From Paralvinella palmiformis (Eukaryota; Annelida; Polychaeta; Terebellida; Alvinellidae), in the NCBI GenBank assembly GCA_025642065.1, contig JAODUP010001075.1, forward strand, positions 1-64,000: a stretch of 64,000 nt of DNA, read 5' to 3'. Below, piece after piece: positions 56,036-64,000 of this stretch. The position numbers and the translations under genes are program-made. Under the pieces are notes generated by a model. That model searched no databases. It saw nothing but the letters and a program-made list of their open reading frames with translations, and was not told where the DNA came from. Positions within the stretch are counted from its first letter, which is position 1, and every line of letters starts with the position of its first letter.

Positions 56036-58009
56036 TATTTGCTGTATTATAAATTTACAATGCAAAAACAAGGTGAGCTACATTTTGGAGCACAATGAAA
56101 CGGTAGTTGGATGATAACCATTTCGCAAAGGGCCAAATCAGATCATGTTGAACGATACTTCCCATGAACATTCATCTGATTGTTGCTAATTATCATACTA
56201 AACTAAAATATTGCTAATACAACTTAATTCATGTTCGACAATAATCAATTCAGTCGTTTATTGATTTTGCATTGGATAACAATATAGAATGCCACGAGTG
56301 GCGCCATGAAGAACTACTTATGATTCTATTCCATATAATAGAGCATTTATAATACGACAACTGTCGTGCAATAGTGAAGTTAAATCACTCAATCTCCAGA
56401 TTGTCTGGTATTGTAACATTCCTGGATTTCATAATTAGGCTTATATATTTTTGTAAGATAATAGAGGTATTGAATATATTACGTACATAAAAACCTTGTT
56501 TGGAAATTTAATTGCAAGATAATATTTTCTTATCATAGTAGATCAGTGATGCTGCTGAAAGATTTGCAGTTTCTTTTTCTTCGGGTTCTGTAGATTTCTT
56601 ATTAAAGAAGAAATTAGCTGTACTCCAATGTAATATACTGTACGAGAGATGTCGGTGGATTAGGGCGTAATAAAGAGGTTTCAAACTATATACTAGAAGA
56701 ATGTTTTTAATTTGTAAAATGGTGATCTAGGTGGCGTTACATATTACTGATTCATTGTAATTACAGCCATGAAATGGGGTAGATTTGTTACTGAAATTTT
56801 ATTTTATTTTTGGGTTAAGACATAAACCATTGAAATAAAAACATTTCTCTGTTGTATGTGGAGGATGAGAAGTTTGTTTTGACTAGAAATGTTTTTCTTT
56901 TAAGTGTTCAAGGAATGTTCATTTACATAGAAATAGTTGAATATGTTTAACTTCTATATAGGCATGAAATTCGACACAGCATAGGATGTGTCTGTGTGTC
57001 TGTCTCTTTGTATCCAAATATTTAGCTGCGTCCATAGTTAATTATGTCCAACACAGACTTATCTAGATATTAACATAAACATAACAGATAATGATGCAGA
57101 TGATGATGACAATGATGATTATGATGATCATACATTATTCCTAAAAGTTTATCTCATAAGTGAAAATAGAAAGCCTATTATTTCAGTTTAGGAAGGAAAA
57201 TATTTGTTGTGCTTCGCATTGTTATATATCAGAAAATAATCTTTTCTGATTTCTAACACTCTATGATATTTAATTCGTACCTTAGAAATGTAAACCCGCC
57301 TTTAATTAGCAAAATCCGTTGATGCAAATTTGAATAAAGAAATCTAACGTGTATAACATGTTATATCCCGAGTATGGTAGGTAGTTGATAGATACATTGA
57401 TTGACGGTACAAAGTAAATAGTTTTTGTTTCATCTTAATCGTCTTTTTAATATAGTTTAACTCTTGTTTGTCAAATAATAAAACTCGAAATTATTTTAAG
57501 TTTAAAAGTGAAATAATGAATTTCAGGAGAACTTTGGTTAATGAAACAGTTACAAAGATATATATTACATAGATTTAAAATAAATATACTCCTTGGCTAG
57601 ATAAAAGTTTGCAATGTTACAAGCTCAGTTCAACAAAACAGCAACACATCTTTTCGCTGAATTCGCTGAAAGAGATTGATGACATAATCAGATGTGCCAT
57701 GTCACAGGGAGTTAAAATACGCGGCACGAAATATAACAAAGGCATGGACCACAGTTACAAGGTCTTCTTGTGTCAATAATGCGTTTAAACAGTGGATGTT
57801 CTTAAGATGATAGTAGACAACTGGGCTTACTGTTGTGAGAGTTAATGCAAGTTAAAATATTGATAAAACTAATCGCTAGATTTTTACTAACCCTTTAGTG
57901 GATATCGAATAAGCAGTCATCTATAACTATGGCGTATTTAGGGATTTAGCAAAATATGAAGATGCCAACTATATCATATTGGTTTTATTATCATTTCGTC
58001 TTAGAAGAT

Positions 58010-58243
58010 TTGGAGTAATCCATAGCCGAATGTCAGCAATGCAATCTTCTAAATTCTCCACGGAAGAGGAAAAATGTAACTCATTGTCATGATCCAGTGA
58101 TATATATGCAGCGGTGTATCATCGGCACATAAGTGATAATTAACCCCAGATCGTTGTGCAATGATTCCAAGAGGACGGATACACATTGTGCAGATCAGAG
58201 AACCAAGAACTGAACCTTGTAGTACATCAGGGAACCGTTTCAC
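58010..58243 (-). pseudogene. LINE reverse-transcriptase fragment, arm B copy
   Basis: Minus frame beginning at 58243 reads LQGSVLGSLICTMCIRPLG (PQGSVLGP..FT.Y..PLG) and HLCADDTPLHI (YADDTQLY with Tyr changed to Cys). Another frame continues to an EDCIADI-like end near 58020. Paralogue of 40380-40575; both are non-functional. Confidence 0.8.
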
Positions 58244-58810
58244 TAAGATTTAGGTCGGCCTTATCTCATATTTTATAGGAAAGGTTATCTTTTAAATATA
58301 TTACTTTTAGATTGTCCTTATTTTGGTCTGTATGAAAACTGAATGCTACAAATAATCGTGAATTACGAGAGGTTTTTGACAAGTAGTGTCTTTAAGGGAT
58401 CTGACACACGTCAACTAATTTGCCCAAAGAGAATTCCACAACCCCAGCGATAGATCCAGAGCTTTGTCGCGCGAAACGTAGGTTGCCATTTACATTATAA
58501 TATAAAACTAACATGCCAGAAAATACGCCACATATCAGGATTAGCTCTTTTTTAATTAACAAGAACACGATCTATGTATGCTTTTTCATACATTTACTAG
58601 CAGTGAGTAAAATTGTACAGTTTGTTCGGTGTATGTTAAATATACTTTGTCAAGTGACGATAAAACAACAAGTAAAATGCTAGGCCGAATGAACGATACT
58701 GAACTACCTGTCAACACGAACATTTTCTCAAATATTTGCACATTTGAGTGATTTAATTGAAAACAACTTTGCTTGGTCTATCATATGCAAGCTGTCCCTC
58801 GAAAATATCC

Positions 58811-59150
58811 TTAATTTGAGCCATATTTCCCCCACAAAATTTTCAGTTTTGCATACGACAACGAAACCCATGAGATCAGAGGTAACGAGGTCAGATGTAT
58901 ACATTGTGAAAACCAGAGGCCAAGAACTGAACCCTGTGGTGAACCAGATAACAACAACTGAATATCAGTTGTTCCAGATAGTATCGAAACCATTCAAGTA
59001 CTTTACCTGACAGACCAAACATGTCTTTTAAGTTTGATAAAGATTCAAAACAACAAGTATTACTGGCTTACCCTGATCAATTGACCTCATAATGTACATT
59101 TTCACACGAACAAATGATTTCTACAAGAGCAGCTTTCATGAATTTTGGGG
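58811..59150 (-). pseudogene. LINE reverse-transcriptase fragment outside arm B
   Basis: The complement contains IMRSIDQGKPVILVVLNL (about 59095-59040; families have ..I..GK...LVLLDLSAAFD), then LKDMFGLSGKVLEWFRYYLE (about 59040-58980; L...FG..G..L.WF.SYL), and then SGSPQGSVLG (about 58945-58915) in the frame 58993-58811. Together these are consecutive RT blocks of a CR1-type element, with frame changes. It lies just past the end of D2 arm B and overlaps plus frames (58744-59010, 59092-59337) that are shadows. Confidence 0.8.
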
Positions 59151-59668
59151 AAAACCCAGAGATAATGTTTTATTAACTCTATTTGTAATCGGGCTTATCT
59201 TCCACAAGCCATGTAGGCATATGATCAACTGTACAGAACACATTAGATGTACTCTTCACCAATTGTCTGCAAAAGGTTCAAATGCATCCCAAATGCACAT
59301 GCATAACTCTTCTAACAATGGCTTAGTCTGTCTGTGATACAGTGTTGGAAAGGAACCATCGATGCTATTACAAGTAGTCCTTTGAGTGATTCCAATCAGT
59401 CTAAGATCAAATGCAATAGCCACACTCTTCTGAATTTAAAATGGTCTTCTAAAGAAGCAACCATTATATAGAGTTGTATAATGGATGGATATCCAATATA
59501 TGTAACAACAAAAATAAGCATCTGCCAGTTACTCAAATTTCTTTTGTGTTAAGTTCATCCGGCCTCCCACTAATACACGAACGTTCCTAATACATCGTCT
59601 CTCAGGATATAATGACGCTGTAACGAAATAAAGAAAAGAGACACATTACGCGAAGAAGGTTAAGAACT

Positions 59669-59670
<2 letters not shown>
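59151..59670. other. Non-coding stretch, possibly decayed LINE upstream sequence
   Basis: No motif recognised. By position and orientation (minus), the part next to 59150 could be the upstream RT region of the preceding fragment, but I cannot show it. Confidence 0.3.
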
Positions 59671-59761
<91 letters not shown>

Positions 59762-59833
59762 CTATGTGTATATGTGTGTGTGTATATTTAGGTGTGTGTG
59801 TATATTTGTGTATGTACGTGTGTGTGTGTGTTT

Positions 59834-59869
<36 letters not shown>

Positions 59870-59873
59870 TGTG
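59671..59873. repeat. (TA)n-(TG)n-(TC)n-(TG)n compound microsatellite
   Basis: 70 bp of TA, then TG with TATA/TTTAGG variants, a TC run (about 59834-59852) and a final TG run. Frames on both strands are artefacts. Confidence 0.95.
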
Positions 59874-60329
59874 AATGTAGTGGCGTGTCTGTGGGTCATG
59901 TCTGAGTACAGTTCTAGACATTTACTTGCATTTTAATTGAAAGAAACGAGACAGAACTTTGAATATAAACACACATAGATGTATATTACAGTTCGAAAAG
60001 GTAGCACGATATTTATCGAGTTAATCCATTAAGCATAGAAAATACGATGAAATAGTTTGGACCTATAGTAACTTCTTTATGGATACAATTAATTTTGTAA
60101 AATATTTCAGAAAAACTTAATTTTGTAGAGAACATCTCAATCTTTTATTTATTTAGCATATCAAGTTGTAACCTGTTATTTTGTGGAATGGGTATTTAAT
60201 TTTTATCGAGCATATCAAGTCAACGAATTTAATGTCCTGTCTCTTTAGAAGTTATTTGTTGTGGGACAAGAAGGTGATACTTACGTTTCCAATTGATGTT
60301 AAACACATATTAAAACTATACTTCAGATG
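59874..60329. other. Non-coding stretch
   Basis: AT-rich and without recognised features. Confidence 0.5.
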
Positions 60330-60720
60330 GAGTGACTGACTGACATATTGACTGATTCAGTGACTACTTGACCATATCAAGGTGAGTTAGAATATGTTAT
60401 GACTGACTGATTGACTGACCGATTCTCATATTGACTGATTCACTAAGGGACTGACTGACTAATTAACATACGGAGTTACTGACTGATTTACTGACTTACT
60501 GACTTGCTGACTAACTGACCGATTGACTGAATGAATGAATGAATTAATTAATTAATGACGTACTGGCTGACTGACTGAGTGACTGACTAACTGAGTGTCT
60601 GGATGCCTGAATAACTGAATGAGTGATTAACTGGCTGAATGACTCACTGACTCACTGACTAACACTCTCAATCACTCACTCGCTCACTCACTCATTCATT
60701 CACTCACTCACTAACTCACT
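60330..60720. repeat. Degenerate (CTGA)n / (CACT)n tetranucleotide field
   Basis: About 390 bp dominated by CTGA with many point variants (ATGA, TTGA, CCGA, AATTAATT), ending in CACT/CATT units. Much more diverged than the similar field at 51880-52128. Confidence 0.88.
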
Positions 60721-62475
<1,755 letters not shown>

Positions 62476-62535
62476 TATATAGAAGACTATAATGATAGAT
62501 AGATAAAAAAACACCACACACAACAACACAAATAT

Positions 62536-62727
62536 AATATATATATATATATATAATAATAATAATATATAGTATATTATAGTATATGTATTATTTAATT
62601 ATTAATAAAATAACATGAAGACACAAAGACAGACAGACATACAATACATATAGATAGATATAAGATAGATAATATATAATAGATAGATAGATATATGATA
62701 GATAGATAGGTAGATATATAGATAGAC

Positions 62728-62774
<47 letters not shown>

Positions 62775-62781
62775 GGTCAAA

Positions 62782-62835
<54 letters not shown>

Positions 62836-62840
62836 GGAGA

Positions 62841-62889
<49 letters not shown>
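62536..62889. repeat. TA/TAA, GATA and (GA)n low-complexity field with a long polypurine tract
   Basis: TA and TAATA units, then GATA repeats (about 62650-62730), then GA repeats. From 62779 to 62889 every base is a purine (111 bp), a candidate for triplex (H-DNA) formation. Confidence 0.92.
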
Positions 62890-62892
<3 letters not shown>

Positions 62893-63634
62893 AATCGCCC
62901 TGATTATCTTCAGGTTTTAAGTGTATAAGTTTAATTAGCAGTTAACATAAATGTTATTCAGCGAAAATAAATTAGAAGACTTTTAAAACTATGAAAGCAA
63001 AACATAGACACCTTTATCCGGGAAGCTAATTTATATCGAATGCATTTATTAACAATTTCACTATTGTATATTGGATGTTGAATGGATGAGAAGCAGCCCG
63101 AAGCCGAAAACATGTGTAATCATTTATAATGTACATTAAGCAGCCTAAGTGCATTACTTCTAGCAAAGTATCAATAGAAGCGCCACTTTCCGCCTAAAGC
63201 CATCAAGATTCCAATGTCTATTGCCCCAGAGGCAGACACCTAGGGACCCAGTATAATATAATGGTTAGCGATCAAATGTAGGTGGCAATGCTTTCTTAAG
63301 GTGACTCCAAATGACAGCTAATGCACATGGTATTCTTATCAGACAAACCAGTATTCGGCAATAGATAATGTACAAAGACAAACCATTATCTGTCATTTGC
63401 TACATATTCCAGAGCTGTTGATGTATACACTAGTTTTGGATGACCTTGTTTGTGTCTCGTATCTCTTCAGTTGACCTGTTCGTGATGGTTTATTTATAAC
63501 GTCATTACTACCTCCTGAAAGGGCTTGTCCTTAATAAGGTTATACGTTTGACCAGGATTAATCAGGATACCCTATTGGTTTGATTAGTTAGGTTTTCTTT
63601 TGTCAGCTGAAGAATACTGTTAAAGTGATAATAT
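62890..63634. other. Non-coding stretch
   Basis: No recognised feature. Confidence 0.5.
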
Positions 63635-63744
63635 TACTAATACTCTTACTACTACTAATACTACTATTACTACTACTACTACTATTACTACTACTACTAT
63701 TACTACTACTACTACTAATAATAATAATAATATTAGTAATAATA
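63635..63744. repeat. (ACT)n-(AAT)n trinucleotide microsatellite
   Basis: ACT triplets with ATT variants and then AAT triplets, similar in organisation to 2751-2872, though I found no shared flanking sequence. The minus frame 63887-63603 is partly a poly-Ser artefact. Confidence 0.9.
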
Positions 63745-64000
63745 ACAACTAGGTGATTAACTGAAACGTATGAGGATAAGCTGTTTGTTTCGAGTAAATC
63801 ATAGCATTTATTGAATTGAATTGAACAGGCAGAATGGCAAAAACAATGAAATACATTTAAAACATGTATATAAATCAAGATTGACATGTATACTCCTATG
63901 TGAGGAAAGAGTGTAGCCCAAGTGATGTCTTACCACTGTTCTGCGATGGTCGTTTTAAATGTCAGTTATTTTTTCATATGGAAGATGGAATGCAGTTTAC

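Overview
This window looks like non-coding, transposon-rich DNA from a metazoan, most likely an invertebrate; a mollusc or other lophotrochozoan is my tentative guess. The composition is AT-rich by eye. There are no compact bacterial-type genes, no operons and no long open frames. Long (TA)n, (TG/CA)n, (TC/GA)n and triplet microsatellites recur every few kilobases, and every stretch with recognisable protein similarity is a broken retrotransposon or transposon relic. I found no intact host gene.

Layout. Positions 1-670 are the 3' end of a decayed Ty3/gypsy pol (integrase), cut by the window edge. About 2.55-6.9 kb and 13.7-18.9 kb are two diverged direct copies of one segment (duplication D1). 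Both copies carry a CR1-like LINE relic and matching microsatellite loci. Only copy 1 has a tRNA-derived SINE, with a 13-bp target-site duplication at 3528-3751; copy 2 keeps the empty site near 15.04 kb. Between the copies (6.9-13.7 kb) lie microsatellites, a pair of about 115-bp direct repeats (10.22 and 11.04 kb) and a minus-strand SINE relic (11.5 kb).

The main architecture is a second, larger direct duplication, D2. Arm A is about 19.98-41.02 kb and arm B about 41.95-58.54 kb. They match block by block in the same order and orientation, interrupted by arm-specific insertions. Arm A carries about 6 kb of LINE-bearing DNA at 20.8-26.75 kb and about 3.3 kb of unassigned sequence at 28.5-31.9 kb. 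Arm B carries a LINE 3' end plus a tRNA-SINE at 46.0-46.8 kb, a local amplification with 150-bp period at 47.07-47.5 kb, and a transposon nest at 53.4-56.1 kb (a pogo/Tigger-like DNA-binding domain and a LINE endonuclease, both minus strand). A LINE reverse-transcriptase fragment (40.4 and 58.1 kb) is present in both arms and therefore predates the duplication. Beyond arm B (58.8-64 kb) come another LINE fragment, tetranucleotide repeats and long TA and GA tracts.

Nothing here suggests genes working together. The interest is evolutionary: two nested-age duplications that allow insertions, microsatellite turnover and conserved non-coding blocks to be dated relative to each other. All alignments were made by eye; percentages are deliberately omitted or marked as estimates.
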